DNA from: Longimicrobium sp.
Lineage (GTDB): Bacteria > Gemmatimonadota > Gemmatimonadetes > Longimicrobiales > Longimicrobiaceae
Assembly: GCF_036388275.1 (NCBI RefSeq)
Contig: NZ_DASVSF010000002.1
Location: 62,001 to 126,000 of the forward strand
Direction of reading: 5' to 3'
DNA: 64,000 bases
Positions 45,976-57,574 of the stretch are shown piece by piece. Below the pieces are notes generated by a model. That model was not told the origin of the DNA. It searched no databases and saw only the letters and a program-made list of their open reading frames with translations. Each line of letters begins with the position of its first letter. Position 1 is the first letter of the stretch. The position numbers and the translations under genes are program-made.

Positions 45976-48129
45976 TCAGTCCAGGAAGTTGAGCGACAGG
46001 CCCTCCATGCGGAGCAGCGCGTTCTCTTCGCGGTAGTCGGCGCCGATGGCCACCAGCGTCACCTGCAGCGTGGCGGCGCCCTTTTCCAGCAGCGCCCGGG
46101 CAGCCTGCGTGACGTTTACGCGGTGGTTGCGCGGCGTGTTGTGGCTGCGGGGGCGCAGGTCGTACGGGCGGGCCTGGCCGGGGATGGCGCAGTGGCCCGG
46201 CCCGCCGAAGCACTCGCCGTGGCCGAACACGGCCAGGTAGCCGCCGAAGTGGTCGCCCTCGGGCGGGGTGTTGGCGTTGGCGTCGGGCAGGTTCAGGAAC
46301 ACGCGGACGAAGCAGGAGCGATCCAGCTGGGGAACGCGGTGCAGCCGCACTTCCACCCGCCGGGGGTCGCGCGCGCCCTTGGGCACCTTCACGGGCTCGC
46401 TGACGAAGCGGCCCACCGGCGCCTGCAGCCCCACGGGGATGGAAAAGGCGCAGCGCACGTATTCGTAGCCGAAGCGCGTCATGTCGAGCGTGTCGGCCAC
46501 GGTGTAGCCCCAGGGGGTGAGCACCGAGCTCTGCTCCACCGGCTGCGCGTTGGGGTTCAGCTGCTGCCACTCCCACCACAGCCGGTCGACGTTGGCGTGC
46601 ACGGGCCAGAAGATGGGGTCGTACGCGGCGGTGAGGTTGCTGAACATGTCGCCGTACTGGGCGTTCCTCCAGGCGTAGAACTCCTGCTTGGTGTGGAACG
46701 GCCGCCCCGCCACGCGCACCATGCGGTTGCGCTCCATGTACGGCTGCTCGCGCATGGCCTTCGACGACGACGCGGCGGGCGGCTTCCTGTAGCGGGGGTT
46801 CTGCCCCCCCGTCCAGATGTGCATGGTGTTGTGCGGGTTCTGGTCCAGGAACCCGAACGCGTCGTTGTACTGGCTGCCCCCGCCGAAGTCCCGCCAGCTG
46901 CGCAGGGACATGATCTCGTCCATGTCCTTGGGCGACGGGTAGTGGTAGTGGATGGCCTGGTTGATGGTCTGGGGGTTGCCGCTGCCGTCCTGGTACTCGG
47001 CGGGAAACCGCAGCGGGTACCACAGCGGGTTGCTGTGCACCAGCGCGTCGATCAGGTGCTGCTCCAGCTCGGGATGGATGGTGCCGAAGCCGTCGAGCTT
47101 GCCCAGGGCGTCCAGGAACTTCGGGAGCGAGGTGAAGTGCCTGCGCGGCTCCACGAAGTTCCTTTCCACCTCCCGCGCCTGAGCGTCGTTCAGGTGCAGC
47201 TTCAGCACCTGGAACATTTCCGGGGTGATGTACGCCTTGAACGACTGCGGGATGATCCACCCCTTGTACGGCTGGTAGGGGTGGTACTGGGGCATCGTCC
47301 AGTCCCAGTACGGCATGGTGACGCCCGGGCAGACGTCCTGCATGGCCTGCTCGAACTCGTACAGGTACACGCGGTGCCAGGGCAGGAAGCGCTCCCACCC
47401 GTGCTGGCAGTGGTCCTGGTGGATGAGCGCCAGGTTGTTGTAGTTGCGGTAGTCGCGCGGCCACTTGTTCAGCGCGTACAGCTCGCGGAAGGCGTAGCGC
47501 AGCTGTTCCAGCTGCGCATCGTCCATGCAGTCCAAGTTCATCCGCTGCTGCACCTCCGGTCGCGACGAGGCGGCCGGCCCGGTGCCGAACACCCGGGCGG
47601 CCTCGCGCGTCAGCCGCGCGGCCGTGTCGCCGTCCACCGCCAGCGGCTCCATGCGCTGCACGGGCCCGCCGCGCAGCTGGATGGCGGCCAGCTGCCCCTG
47701 CCGGTGGTCGCCGGTGGGGCACCCGTCGTCGATCCAGTCGCTGATGAAGCGCACGTCGTCTTCGTCCACGCGCGGGCCGCCCCAGGGCAGCCGCGGCAGC
47801 CGCGACCCGTCGAAGGGCGGCTGCCCGCGCAGCCCCTTCACCAGCCCCGAGGCGGCGCCCCGGCCCGGGTAGCGCGCGCCGGGCTCGCCGCCGGTGTCCG
47901 CGGCCCCGCCGCCGCACCCGGGGGTCCCGCAGCCGCAGCCGGTGCCGGCGGAGGCGGCGGCCTGCGCGGGGGCCACCATGCGCACGCCGTGGATCTCGGC
48001 GGCCAGCAGCGTGTCCAGGTTCCCCCAGAAGCGCCCGGCGCCGGCGTACACGGGATGTTCGTCCGTGTGCGCCCGGTCCAGGATTTCCTGCACCCGCTCC
48101 CAGCGGGTCGTGGTCGTCGCTTTCGCCAT
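45976..48129 (-). CDS. Tyrosinase-family copper oxidase with N-terminal extension
   Basis: 717 residues from the ATG at 48129 ([20 protein letters not shown]). Copper-site A is [18 protein letters not shown] (His237, 240, 243, 252 are candidates), followed by [11 protein letters not shown]. Copper-site B is [11 protein letters not shown] and [18 protein letters not shown]. The first 190 residues are an extension: a Cys-rich run [14 protein letters not shown], then [20 protein letters not shown] and [19 protein letters not shown], which resembles a degenerate cytochrome-c-like domain lacking CxxCH. It oxidises phenols with oxygen. It leads a four-gene operon with the CTQ oxidase. No signal peptide was seen. 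Confidence 0.9.
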   Translation of the reverse strand: MAKATTTTRWERVQEILDRAHTDEHPVYAGAGRFWGNLDTLLAAEIHGVRMVAPAQAAASAGTGCGCGTPGCGGGAADTGGEPGARYPGRGAASGLVKGLRGQPPFDGSRLPRLPWGGPRVDEDDVRFISDWIDDGCPTGDHRQGQLAAIQLRGGPVQRMEPLAVDGDTAARLTREAARVFGTGPAASSRPEVQQRMNLDCMDDAQLEQLRYAFRELYALNKWPRDYRNYNNLALIHQDHCQHGWERFLPWHRVYLYEFEQAMQDVCPGVTMPYWDWTMPQYHPYQPYKGWIIPQSFKAYITPEMFQVLKLHLNDAQAREVERNFVEPRRHFTSLPKFLDALGKLDGFGTIHPELEQHLIDALVHSNPLWYPLRFPAEYQDGSGNPQTINQAIHYHYPSPKDMDEIMSLRSWRDFGGGSQYNDAFGFLDQNPHNTMHIWTGGQNPRYRKPPAASSSKAMREQPYMERNRMVRVAGRPFHTKQEFYAWRNAQYGDMFSNLTAAYDPIFWPVHANVDRLWWEWQQLNPNAQPVEQSSVLTPWGYTVADTLDMTRFGYEYVRCAFSIPVGLQAPVGRFVSEPVKVPKGARDPRRVEVRLHRVPQLDRSCFVRVFLNLPDANANTPPEGDHFGGYLAVFGHGECFGGPGHCAIPGQARPYDLRPRSHNTPRNHRVNVTQAARALLEKGAATLQVTLVAIGADYREENALLRMEGLSLNFLD

Positions 48130-48355
48130 CGGTCGGTTTTCCTGTGGGTGCCGGTGCGGAGGCGTAGCGCTTCGCGCCTTCGAACGGAGGTGCTGCCCGC
48201 GGGGTGGTACCGGTACGTTGGGGCTGCGCGCCGGCAGGATGGGGGTGGACCGGTGGGGCTGGTCCGGACTGCGGGAGCAATCATCTGCTGCCAGAATGCG
48301 GACCAGCAGTTTGTGCGATGGCGGATCGGGTGTCAAGCAAACACCTGTCTCCACG

Positions 48356-48391
48356 AAAAAGGCGCCGCCCCGGGTCTGGGATGGCGCCTTT
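48356..48391 (-). terminator. Rho-independent terminator of the 177-aa gene
   Basis: Arms AAAGGCGCC (48358-48366) and GGCGCCTTT (48383-48391); read on the minus strand the hairpin ends in a five-T run (48356-48360). It lies directly after the stop at 48396. Confidence 0.82.
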
Positions 48392-48395
48392 CTCT

Positions 48396-48929
48396 TCACG
48401 GCTGGACCACGGAGTCCGGCGGGGTGCGCGGCGGCCGCAGCGGTAGCTCGTAGACGGGCTGCAGTGCCGCGGCCGGGGCGGCGACCAGCCGGTCGATGTC
48501 ATGCTGCATCCCGCCGGCCGCCTCGGGGGTGACGCGGGTGCTGCGATACGTTCTCCCATGAACCGTCTTGATCACCAGCCTCCGCGACTCGTTCTTCCCT
48601 CGCCAATTCCTCCGGTTACTCGTCACCGTTTCCCACTGGACGGCCGTGATGTCGGCGAGGCGGAGGGTGACATCGTGCCTGGAAGTCCCGTATTCCAGCC
48701 CAACCACCGTGCGCGCAACCCTCAGGCGCAGGAATCCGCTCGATGGCATGAAGGCCGCGCCCATCATCGCGATCCCGAGCGCCGCCGCGCCCAGCCGCTT
48801 CCATTGGGCCTGCTGCGCAGCCTGGCCGTATACGCGTCGGGTGGATGGGACGAACGCAGATCCCAGGAGCACCAGGCCGATCAGGATGAGGCCGAGAGAC
48901 TGAGCGGAGCCGAAGTGGAAAGTGTACAT
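48396..48929 (-). CDS. Small membrane protein with PH-like C-terminal region
   Basis: 177 residues from [20 protein letters not shown]. Two membrane segments: residues 8-30 and about 47-68 ([16 protein letters not shown]). The rest ([40 protein letters not shown]) has the strand pattern of a PH-like domain often attached to such membrane hairpins. No family was assigned. It is downstream of, and separated by 118 nt from, the ABC operon, and a terminator follows its stop. Confidence 0.65.
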   Translation of the reverse strand: MYTFHFGSAQSLGLILIGLVLLGSAFVPSTRRVYGQAAQQAQWKRLGAAALGIAMMGAAFMPSSGFLRLRVARTVVGLEYGTSRHDVTLRLADITAVQWETVTSNRRNWRGKNESRRLVIKTVHGRTYRSTRVTPEAAGGMQHDIDRLVAAPAAALQPVYELPLRPPRTPPDSVVQP

Positions 48930-49047
48930 GCGATGCGCGAAGGGTGTCGTAACCGCCGGACCGCGATACGTGGATCGGTTCGCGGGTGTTTCGGCGGTGG
49001 CGCGCGGCGACGGGCCGACCGCCGTCCGCGCAGCCTCTCACCCTTCC

Positions 49048-49947
49048 TCAGCGCTCCTGGTGCCGGCGCGCGGCGAAGACGACGGCGCCCAAGGCGATCG
49101 CCATCCACAGCGCCATCGCGGCCGACCAGCGGGCGGGGTCCGGCACGAACCGCCCCGCGAACACCGTCGCGCCCGCTGGTGTCCGGAGGGCTGCCAGCTG
49201 CCACTCGCCGGCGGTGACCATCACGCCCCACCCGTAGCGCCCATTCACCAGGGTGGCCAGCTCCTCGCGCAGCCCCGCCACGCCCAGCAGCGCCCAGCAG
49301 AGCACGAACCCCGCGTACCAGCGCCAGGGGTGCTCGGTGGAGAGCGCCACCGCGCTTCCGACCAGGTACGCGGCCGTGGCAGCGGCGAACGGGGCCATCC
49401 AGAGCCAGGCCTCCATCGGCCAGCGGTGGACGTAGAAGTCGGCGGGCGTGGGGCTGGGCACGTCGGAGTAGGGGCGCAGGGGCACGCGCGTGTCGCCCAG
49501 GGTCATCTCGCCGCCCATCATCCACGCCAGCAGCGCGCCCCAGAGCAGGAGCACCCCCACGGCGGCCATCGTCCACCCCCACCCGGCCGCCACCTTCACC
49601 AGCGCGTGGCGCGAGCGGTCCACGGGAAGGCACCAGAAGTAGCCCCGGCGCGCGGGCCCCTCGCCCTTCCACACCGCCATGGGGGCGAACAGCCCCACGA
49701 GCACGCACAGCAGCGCCACCATGGCGAAGTGCATGTCGGCGCCGTGGCCGGGGGTCCGCGCGTGCTCGACGAGCATGGGCAGGGGGAGCAGCACCAGCAG
49801 CGCCGCGCCCGACGTCATCTCCGGCCTGGCACCGCCGGCGACGGCCCGCAGCTGCTCGCGGACCACGTCGGACCAGTGCGGCCTGGGCGCAGCCGTGCCG
49901 GCGCGCGGCGCGGCATCGGCGCGGGGGCCGTTCACGAGGGTGTCCAT
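49048..49947 (-). CDS. ABC transporter membrane subunit (tandem paralogue 3)
   Basis: 299 residues from the ATG at 49947 (MDTLVNGPRADAAPRAGTAA). Six or so membrane segments, with FAPMAVWKGEGPARRGYFWC, LPVDRSRHALVKVAAGWGW and a C-terminal AARRHQER. The W-K-x-E/D-x-P-x-R-R-x-Y core and the VDR-x-R-H motif occur in all three tandem copies, so these arose by duplication. It is the most diverged copy. Probable permease partner of the ATPase at 51661-52590. Confidence 0.82.
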   Translation of the reverse strand: MDTLVNGPRADAAPRAGTAAPRPHWSDVVREQLRAVAGGARPEMTSGAALLVLLPLPMLVEHARTPGHGADMHFAMVALLCVLVGLFAPMAVWKGEGPARRGYFWCLPVDRSRHALVKVAAGWGWTMAAVGVLLLWGALLAWMMGGEMTLGDTRVPLRPYSDVPSPTPADFYVHRWPMEAWLWMAPFAAATAAYLVGSAVALSTEHPWRWYAGFVLCWALLGVAGLREELATLVNGRYGWGVMVTAGEWQLAALRTPAGATVFAGRFVPDPARWSAAMALWMAIALGAVVFAARRHQER

Positions 49948-49949
49948 GG

Positions 49950-50798
49950 TCAGCGCTCCTGGTAGCGGCGCGCGGCCAGGATCACCCCCGCCAGCGCCAC
50001 TCCCATCCACAGCAGCGTGGCGACCGCCCACGCCCCGCCATCCACCTGGTCCCGCGGGCCGCGGATGATGAGGCCGGTGGCATGGGTGACGAAACCGTAG
50101 CGGCTGGTGGCCACGTGGGATGCGACACGCTCCACCACCTGGTCCATCACGCCTCCGCTGGCGTCCGCCATCCCCATCACGACCATCACGCCGAACCAGG
50201 CGCCCGCGAACACCCGCAGCGGGTAGTTGGATAGCAGCGCCACGATGGTGCCCACCAGGTACATGGTGGTGGCACCCGCGAAGGGTGTCAGCCACAGCCA
50301 GGGGTGCCCGGCCAGCGTGAGGTCGCGGATGCGCGAGCCCGGCGGCAGCCCGCGCAGCAGCAGCGTCTCCCACTCTTCGTTGATGACGATGTTTCCGCCG
50401 CTCACGACCGCGACGGCCATCGCCCACAGCACGTAGATGGCCACCAGCGCCATCAGCCAGGCCCAGCCGCTCCACACGCGGACCAGCGTGTGGCGGGCGC
50501 GGTCCAGGGGCAGGCTCCACAGGTACGCGCGGCGCGACGGCTCGTCGTGCTTCCACACCGCGAGGGGCGCAAAGAGGCTCAGGATCACCACCGGCCAGGT
50601 CATGTCGGCCACGCTGTAGTCGGCGCCGCCCGGCTCCCGCGGCGCAACCACCGCCATCACCACCAGCAGCAGAAGCAGCACGGCGCCGATCTCCAGCCGC
50701 ACCGACTGGCCCACGGTGCGCAGGGCCTCGCGCGCCACGATGCCGGAGGACGGCACCGGGTGCAGCGGCTCGGCGGGGGCGTTCAGGGTCGTTTCCAT
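49950..50798 (-). CDS. ABC transporter membrane subunit (tandem paralogue 2)
   Basis: 282 residues from the ATG at 50798 (METTLNAPAEPLHPVPSSGI). It shares VAREALRTVGQSVRLEIGAV, FAPLAVWKHDEPSRRAYLWS and a C-terminal LAARRYQER with the next copy. Stop and start of adjacent genes are 2-3 nt apart, and the 30-odd nt around each junction (including GTCAGCGCTCCTGG) are identical between copies, showing recent tandem duplication. Six membrane segments. Same proposed role as its neighbours. Confidence 0.84.
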   Translation of the reverse strand: METTLNAPAEPLHPVPSSGIVAREALRTVGQSVRLEIGAVLLLLLVVMAVVAPREPGGADYSVADMTWPVVILSLFAPLAVWKHDEPSRRAYLWSLPLDRARHTLVRVWSGWAWLMALVAIYVLWAMAVAVVSGGNIVINEEWETLLLRGLPPGSRIRDLTLAGHPWLWLTPFAGATTMYLVGTIVALLSNYPLRVFAGAWFGVMVVMGMADASGGVMDQVVERVASHVATSRYGFVTHATGLIIRGPRDQVDGGAWAVATLLWMGVALAGVILAARRYQER

Positions 50799-50800
50799 GG

Positions 50801-51664
50801 TCAGCGCTCCTGGTAGCGGCGCGCGGCCAGGACGGTGGCCGCCAGCCCCCCGCCCATCCACAGCAGCGTGGCCCGGGCCCACGCGCCCAGGTTGGGCTGG
50901 TCGTTCAACACGCCGGGGCCGACGTCGAAGTGGTGAACGATGCCGGTGACCTCCGTCACGATTCCGTACGGGTTCGCGACCAGGTTCACGAACAGGCTGT
51001 CGGCCGCGTGCTCCGCCGCGCCCCCGGCGCTTTCCAGCAGGCCGATGGCCACGAAGAACGCGAACGCGGCGCCCGCCACCACGCGAAGCGGATGGTCCGT
51101 CAGCAGCGCCAGGCTGCTGCCCAGCAGGTACGTGGTCGTAGCCGCCGTGAACGGCACCAGCCACAGCCACGGGTGCCCGGACAGCGTCAGGTCGCGGATG
51201 CGCGCGTCCGGCGGCAGGCGGGTCCTGAGCGCCGCCTCCCATTCGGGGTTGATGGTGATGTTGCCGTCCGTGACCAGCGCCACGGTCAGCGCCCACAGGA
51301 CGTACACGGCCACCAGCCCCATCAGCATCGTCCAGCCGCTGGACACCCTCGCCAGCGTGTGGCGGGCGCGGTCTACCGGCATGCTCCACAGGTAGGCGCG
51401 GCGCGACGGCTCCTCGTGCTTCCACACCGCCAGCGGCGCGAAGAGGCCCAGGATCACCACCGGCCACGTCATGTCGGACACGTCGTAGTCGGCGCCGCCC
51501 GCCCCCTGGGGCTGGACCGTCGCCATCAGCACCAGCAGCCCCAGCAGCAGCGCGAGCACCGCGCCCACCTCCAGCCGCACCGACTGGCCCACGGCGCGCA
51601 GGGCCTCGCGCGCCACGGCGCCGCGGCCGGGGAGCGGGTGCAGCGTTTCGGCGGCACCAGTCAT
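50801..51664 (-). CDS. ABC transporter membrane subunit (tandem paralogue 1)
   Basis: 287 residues (MTGAAETLHPLPGRGAVARE). It has VAREALRAVGQSVRLEVGAV, VWKHEEPSRRAYLWSMPVDR, then SGHPWLWLVPFTAATTTYLL and the LAARRYQER end. About six membrane segments. The start overlaps the ATPase stop by ATGA (51661-51664), so ATPase and permease are translationally coupled. Substrate unknown. Confidence 0.86.
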   Translation of the reverse strand: MTGAAETLHPLPGRGAVAREALRAVGQSVRLEVGAVLALLLGLLVLMATVQPQGAGGADYDVSDMTWPVVILGLFAPLAVWKHEEPSRRAYLWSMPVDRARHTLARVSSGWTMLMGLVAVYVLWALTVALVTDGNITINPEWEAALRTRLPPDARIRDLTLSGHPWLWLVPFTAATTTYLLGSSLALLTDHPLRVVAGAAFAFFVAIGLLESAGGAAEHAADSLFVNLVANPYGIVTEVTGIVHHFDVGPGVLNDQPNLGAWARATLLWMGGGLAATVLAARRYQER

Positions 51665-52590
51665 GCCCGTTCCCTGCGGCTGAGGAGGGCGATGGCGGCG
51701 TCGGCCAGGGTGAGCGGGGCGGCGTCGCGCACGGTGGCGCCGGCGCTCGTGAGATGCTGCACCACCTCACGCTCCTCGCCCCAGATGCTCCACTGGATCT
51801 CGCGCCCGAAGCTGCCCTTGCGCAGGACCGCGCCGTTCAGCGCCGCAGGACCCGCCCAGCCGTCCGGCACCTCGGCCCGGTACCGGCGCAGCTTGCGGTG
51901 AAGCTCGTCGCGCGGCACCTGCATCATCAGCTTGCCGTCGCGCATCACCCCCACGTGGTCGGCCAGGCGGTCGACGTCGTGCACCTGGTGCGTGCTGATG
52001 ACCACCGTGGTCGGGGTCTCGGTGATGTGGTCCATCAGCAGCCCCAGCGTTTCGTCGAGCATCACCGGGTCCAGCCCGTCGGTGGGCTCGTCCAGCACCA
52101 GCAGCCGGGGACGGTGCGCCAGCGCCATCGTCAGGTGCACGCGCCGCCCCTGGCCCTTGGACAGGCTGCCGAACTTGCGGTCCATCTTCAGCCCGAAGAC
52201 CTCCGCCAGCCGCGCGGCGTAGTCCGCGTCCCAGGTGGGGTAGAAGGTGGCGTGGTGCTGCAGCAGGCGGCCCACGCGCATCCAGCCGTAGCCCCAGTCG
52301 TGGCGCTCGGGTACGTACCCAATCTGCGCCCGCACCTCGGGGCCCCGGGCGCGCGGGTCCAGCCCGAACACCTCGGCGGTCCCTTCGTCGGTGCGCACCA
52401 GGTCCATCAGCACCTTGAAGGTGGTGCTCTTGCCGGCGCCGTTGGGGCCCACCAGCACGTACACGGCGCCCTCGGGCACCTGCAGGTTCACGCCGTCCAG
52501 GGCGGTCTCGCGCCCGAAGCGCTTGGCGAGGCCTCGGGTGCGTACGGCCAGGGACCCGTCGGAAAGGTCGGTGGGAAGCACGGGGCTCAT
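51661..52590 (-). CDS. ABC transporter ATP-binding protein
   Basis: 309 residues. Walker A is GPNGAGKSTTFKV; the signature is SLSKGQGRRVHLTMALAHRP, Walker B LLVLDEPTDGLDP and the H-loop STHQVHDVDRLADHV. Coupled at both ends by ATGA overlaps with the regulator (52587-52590) and the first permease. The C-terminal extension (VVQHLTSAGATVRDAAPLTL) is typical of ATPases in Ytr-like operons. It powers the three tandem permeases, probably as an exporter or envelope-stress transporter. Confidence 0.93.
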   Translation of the reverse strand: MSPVLPTDLSDGSLAVRTRGLAKRFGRETALDGVNLQVPEGAVYVLVGPNGAGKSTTFKVLMDLVRTDEGTAEVFGLDPRARGPEVRAQIGYVPERHDWGYGWMRVGRLLQHHATFYPTWDADYAARLAEVFGLKMDRKFGSLSKGQGRRVHLTMALAHRPRLLVLDEPTDGLDPVMLDETLGLLMDHITETPTTVVISTHQVHDVDRLADHVGVMRDGKLMMQVPRDELHRKLRRYRAEVPDGWAGPAALNGAVLRKGSFGREIQWSIWGEEREVVQHLTSAGATVRDAAPLTLADAAIALLSRRERA

Positions 52591-52982
52591 GGTTGTTCTG
52601 CGAGGGTGTGAAGGTCGCGCGACCCGGCGGCTTCGCGGATGGCGTCGATCAGTTCTTCGGCGCTCACGCCGTTGCGGTGGGCCTCCACCAGCGCCCGCTC
52701 GGCCACGCCGGTCGCCAACGCGCGGCGCTCGGTGCCGTTCGTCCCCGCCGCCGCGACGAAGGTGCCCTGGCCGCGGCGCACGTAAGCCACGCCCGCGCGC
52801 TCCAGCTCGCGGTAGGCCTGGGCCACCGTGTTGGGGTTCACGCGCAGGTCCGAGGCAAGCTGGCGCACGGACGGAAGCGGGTCTTCGGGACGGAGCGTCC
52901 CCAGTACGATCGCGCGCCGCACCTCGTCCATGATCTGGACGTAGATGGGCCGCGAGTCGGCGGTGTTGATGGCTAGCTGCAT
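52587..52982 (-). CDS. GntR family regulator, YtrA type
   Basis: 131 residues. The N-terminal winged helix is RPIYVQIMDEVRRAIVLGTL, SVRQLASDLRVNPNTVAQAY and RELERAGVAYVRRGQGTFVA, followed by the short YtrA-type effector region rather than a FadR or HutC domain. YtrA-type regulators usually repress their own transporter operon. The inverted repeat GTACTAG-GATG-CTAATAC at 57575-57592 is a candidate site. The gene follows the M1-permease stop by 31 nt and overlaps the ATPase by 4 nt. Confidence 0.9.
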   Translation of the reverse strand: MQLAINTADSRPIYVQIMDEVRRAIVLGTLRPEDPLPSVRQLASDLRVNPNTVAQAYRELERAGVAYVRRGQGTFVAAAGTNGTERRALATGVAERALVEAHRNGVSAEELIDAIREAAGSRDLHTLAEQP

Positions 52983-53013
52983 CGGGCTCCCTGTTGAGCT
53001 GCCCTACGGTGAT

Positions 53014-56000
53014 CTACGGGGCGATGGGGACGGTGGCCATCCGGGCGTCCATCTCTTCCTTTTCCTTCGTCAGCAGCAGGTACCGCGGATCCACTCCCGC
53101 CAGGGCGGGCCTGCCGGACACGGTGACGGTGACGGTGTGCCGCCCGGCCGCCAGCCGGTGCTTGCGCAGGTACAGCGCGGGGCCCCGGGCGTCGTCTCCC
53201 TCGGCGAACACGCCGATTTCCACCAGGTCGTTCATGGGCACGGGGGTGTCGTTGCCCAGGCTGTCGGCGCGCACCTTTGCCACGTCGAACGGGAACGTCA
53301 CGCGGTAGCGGCCGCCGCCCACGGGCACTGCGCGCGCCTTGCCGGCCCGCACGTCCCACAGGGTGATGTGCCGCACCAGGTCGTCCAGCAGGTACTTCAC
53401 GCTGTCCGGCGTCACCGCGTGCAGCTCGCGGTACAGGTCCAGCGTGGTCGGATACGGCGGGCCGGTGTAGGCGTGGGCCTGGACGATGCGCCGCAGCGCC
53501 GCGTTCACCCGCGCCTCGCCCACGTACTCGCGCAGGGCGTACATCACCACGGCGCCCTTGCGGTAGTGAAGGTAGTCGTGGTCGCCGGACAGCAGCAGCG
53601 GGACCTCGGGGTTCTGGTGGTCGCCGCGCCGGTTGAGATACTCGATCTGCATGGCCTCCAGGAAGCCGCGCAGGTGCTCGGGGCCGTGCGCCTGCTCCAG
53701 CACCATCATGGCGCCGTACTGCGCCAGCGTCTCGGCCAGCACCTGCGAGCCCTGCACGTCGGCCCCCATCACCTGGTGGCCCCACCACTGGTGCCCCACC
53801 TCGTGCGCCGTCACCATCATCGGCGCGTCCACCTGCCCCGCCGCGTGGTTCACCCGGCCCAGCATGCTGCTGCTCTCGGAATAGACGATCATCCCCGGGT
53901 ACGCGCGGGCGAACTGCTGGTAGCGCGGGAATTCCACCAGGCGCAGCTGCCCGTGCCGGTAGGGACCGAAGCTCCGGCTGTAGTACTCCAGCGACGCCCG
54001 CGCCGTGCGCGCCAGGGCCGGGACGTTGAAGGCGTGGTCGGGGTGGTGGAGCACCTCGATCTGCACGCCGTTCCACTCCGTCCGGTGCACGGCGTAGTTG
54101 GAGGAAAGGATGGCGTAGAAGTTCAGGATGGGGGCCTGCGCCTGGTAGTGGAAGTAGCGCCGCCCGCCCCGCGTCCACGTGCGCTTCAGCGCGCCGGGCG
54201 CCACGGCCGTCTCGTCCCCCGCCGTGCCGATCACCGCTTCGAAGGCGATCCAGTCCGCGTCCGAAGCGACGCGGGGAATGCGCCGGGCCGCCTGGTCGTG
54301 GATGGAAAGCCGGTGATCGCGCCGGGGCAGCCCCAGCGCGCGGCGCTCGGCGTTGGCGGTGACCTCGAAATCGCGCTGATAGCCGATGGAAGGCAGCCAC
54401 CGGTTGCCGATGAAGGTGCCGTTCCTGACCACGGCCGTGCGGGCCGCGTCGTTGGTGAACCCGCGCGGTGCGTGCTCCACCGCAAAGTCCAGCCGCAGCG
54501 AGTCGCCCGGCTGCAGCGGGCGGTCCAGCGTGTAGATCCAGTACCCCCGCTCGTGGTCTGCCAAGGCCCGGCGCGCAGGCCGGCTGAACCGGAGCGCCTT
54601 CACCCGCACCACGGGGAGCACGCTCAGGTGCACCGTGTCGATCGCCTGGGCCGTGCGGTTCACCAGCCGGTAGGTGCCGCGCAGCTCCGCCCGGCGCTGC
54701 TCGGGATGAATCTCCACGTGCAGGTGCACCCCGGCCACCCAGGGCTGCGCCGCGGACTCGTACCGCTTGTACCGGCGCTCGTACTGCGCCTGCATGGTGC
54801 CGCGGGCATCCTTCGATTGGTACTCGTTCAGCACGTTCGTGTTGTAGAACACGAAGCCGCCCAGGCCGACGATCTGCACCACGGCCACCGCGGCGGCGGC
54901 GAGCGCCGGGCGGTTCAGGCGAATGCGCGCCTGCCGGATGCGCCGCGTGGCCCCGCGCTCCGTCCCGCGCACCCAGAACAGGCTGGCGGCCACGGCCATC
55001 AGCAGCGCCCACCCTCCCCAGTACAGCTTGAACCACACGACGGGCGCCAGGAAGGGTCCGAAGCCCGCCATGTCGGAGTACGTCCATCCCGGGTCGGCGC
55101 CGTACACCAGCAGGTTGTGCTCCACGCCCAGCCTGCCGGCGAACAGCGTGGCGGCCAGGAAGAGGGCGACGACGAAGTGTCCCACGTACTTGTGGTTCAC
55201 CAGCGCGTGCACCAGCAGGGCGACGGCGGCCAGCAGCAGGTAGTCCGCCATTCCCAGCCCGAACAGCACCTGGGCGTACAGCCCCAGCTCGAACCGGTAG
55301 TAGCCCTGCAGGGCCTGCAGCGCCATCCCCGCCGCCATCAGCACGGCCTGGATGGCGGCCAGCATCAGCGCCAGCGCCAGGAACTTGCCCGCGTACGGCA
55401 CCCAGTCGGGCACCGGCGTGGCGTCGCTGATCTCGTGCACCCGCGCGTCGCGCTCGCGCCACACCAGCTCGCCCGCGTAGAAGGCGGTGAGCAGCGAGAC
55501 GATGATCCCCACGAACTGGCTGCCCAGAAAGCTGGCCGTGTACTGCGTCAGCGGCCAGGCGGGCACGCCAAAGCGGTCGTCGGCCATCACCTCGCCGCCG
55601 GCTAGCAGCACGAACGCCACGAGCCCCGCGACCACGAACAGGAAGTCGCGGCTCACCAGCACTTCACGAAACGAGCGCCCCGCGATGGCCCACACCTGCC
55701 CGAGCTGCGCGCCGAAGCCGAACACCCGCGGCGTTGGCCCCACGACCGGGGCGCCTCCGTCCACCGTCTCCGGGACGTCGGCGGCCGGGCGGCGGCGTTC
55801 GGCGGCTGCGTGGTGGGCAAAGCGGAAGCGGGCGCAGGTCGTCGCAAGGACGGCGGCGCCGAGGCCCATCCAGAACAGGCGGTTCCACAGCAGCTGGTCC
55901 TGCAGGCGCAGGCCGAGCGCGTTCTTTTCCACGGGCGTCCAGTCCGACGCCATGTCGAACACGGCCATCATCCCCGACGGGTCCACCAGGGTGGCCAGGG

Positions 56001-56594
56001 GGGAGTGCTGCATCCCGTCGATCATGTACATCGCCAGCGCGTAGCCCGCGAACAGGCCAATGGCGCCCAGGTAGCTGGGAAACGAGCGCCGGCTGAGCGC
56101 CGAAATGCCGAACAGCACCGACGCGTTGATCAGCAGGTTGGGGAGCAGAAAAAGCAGGTAGGTGGAGACATACGCATCCATCCGAAAGGGTCCCACGCGC
56201 GCCGGGTCCGCGTACGGCATCATCGCCGAGAGCCACAGGCTCAGGGGGACGGCCAGCAGGAGCGCCGCGTTGACGGCAAAGGCGCCCAGGAAGCGCCCGC
56301 CCAGGTACTCCATCTTGCTGATGGGCGCCGCGTAGAACAGCGGGTGCATCCCCGTCTGCACGTCGCGGTTGGCCGCGTCGCCGAACAGGGCCGCGGTCAC
56401 CAAAATGCCCAGGAAGCCCAGGAGGACCGTTCCGCCGGCCACGTTCAGCGGCGCGTTGAAGAAGGTGGTGCTGGCGGGATCGCTGTCGACGGTAGACAGG
56501 GTGCCGATGACCACCAGCACCGCCAGGTACACCCAGGTAGACGGGCGGCGGAGGGCGCGGGTGACCTCCCAGCGGAAGATCTCCCCGAAGCAGC

Positions 56595-56598
<4 letters not shown>
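53014..56598 (-). CDS. ABC permease fused to M1 family aminopeptidase
   Basis: 1194 residues, GTG start at 56598 (VSCFGEIFRWEVTRALRRPS). About 12 membrane segments in the first 620 residues, in two ABC-2-type permease halves (each with a F-G/F-x-E-x-x-x-R-x-x-R-R entry). From about 640 a soluble M1 metallopeptidase follows: zinc motif HEVGHQWWGH (His932, Glu933, His936), and LAETLAQY for the third ligand. ESSSMLG is close to the GAMEN-type substrate loop, but not the canonical form. The start overlaps the ATPase stop (GTGA). This permease-peptidase fusion is known in Bacteroidota and Gemmatimonadota. It probably cleaves peptides outside the membrane. Confidence 0.92.
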
Positions 56599-57497
<899 letters not shown>

Positions 57498-57574
57498 GGA
57501 GACGTGCCGCGGGGTCGTGGTGGCGGCCGGTGCGGGTGACGGGGGCTGATTGAGGAGGGCTCCCGTGCCCCAGC

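Noticed and set aside
42805..48129. Tryptophan halogenase operon reading
   Set aside because: The flavoprotein lacks the WxWxIP motif and catalytic lysine of halogenases, and the neighbouring LodA-type gene explains it as a LodB-like maturase.
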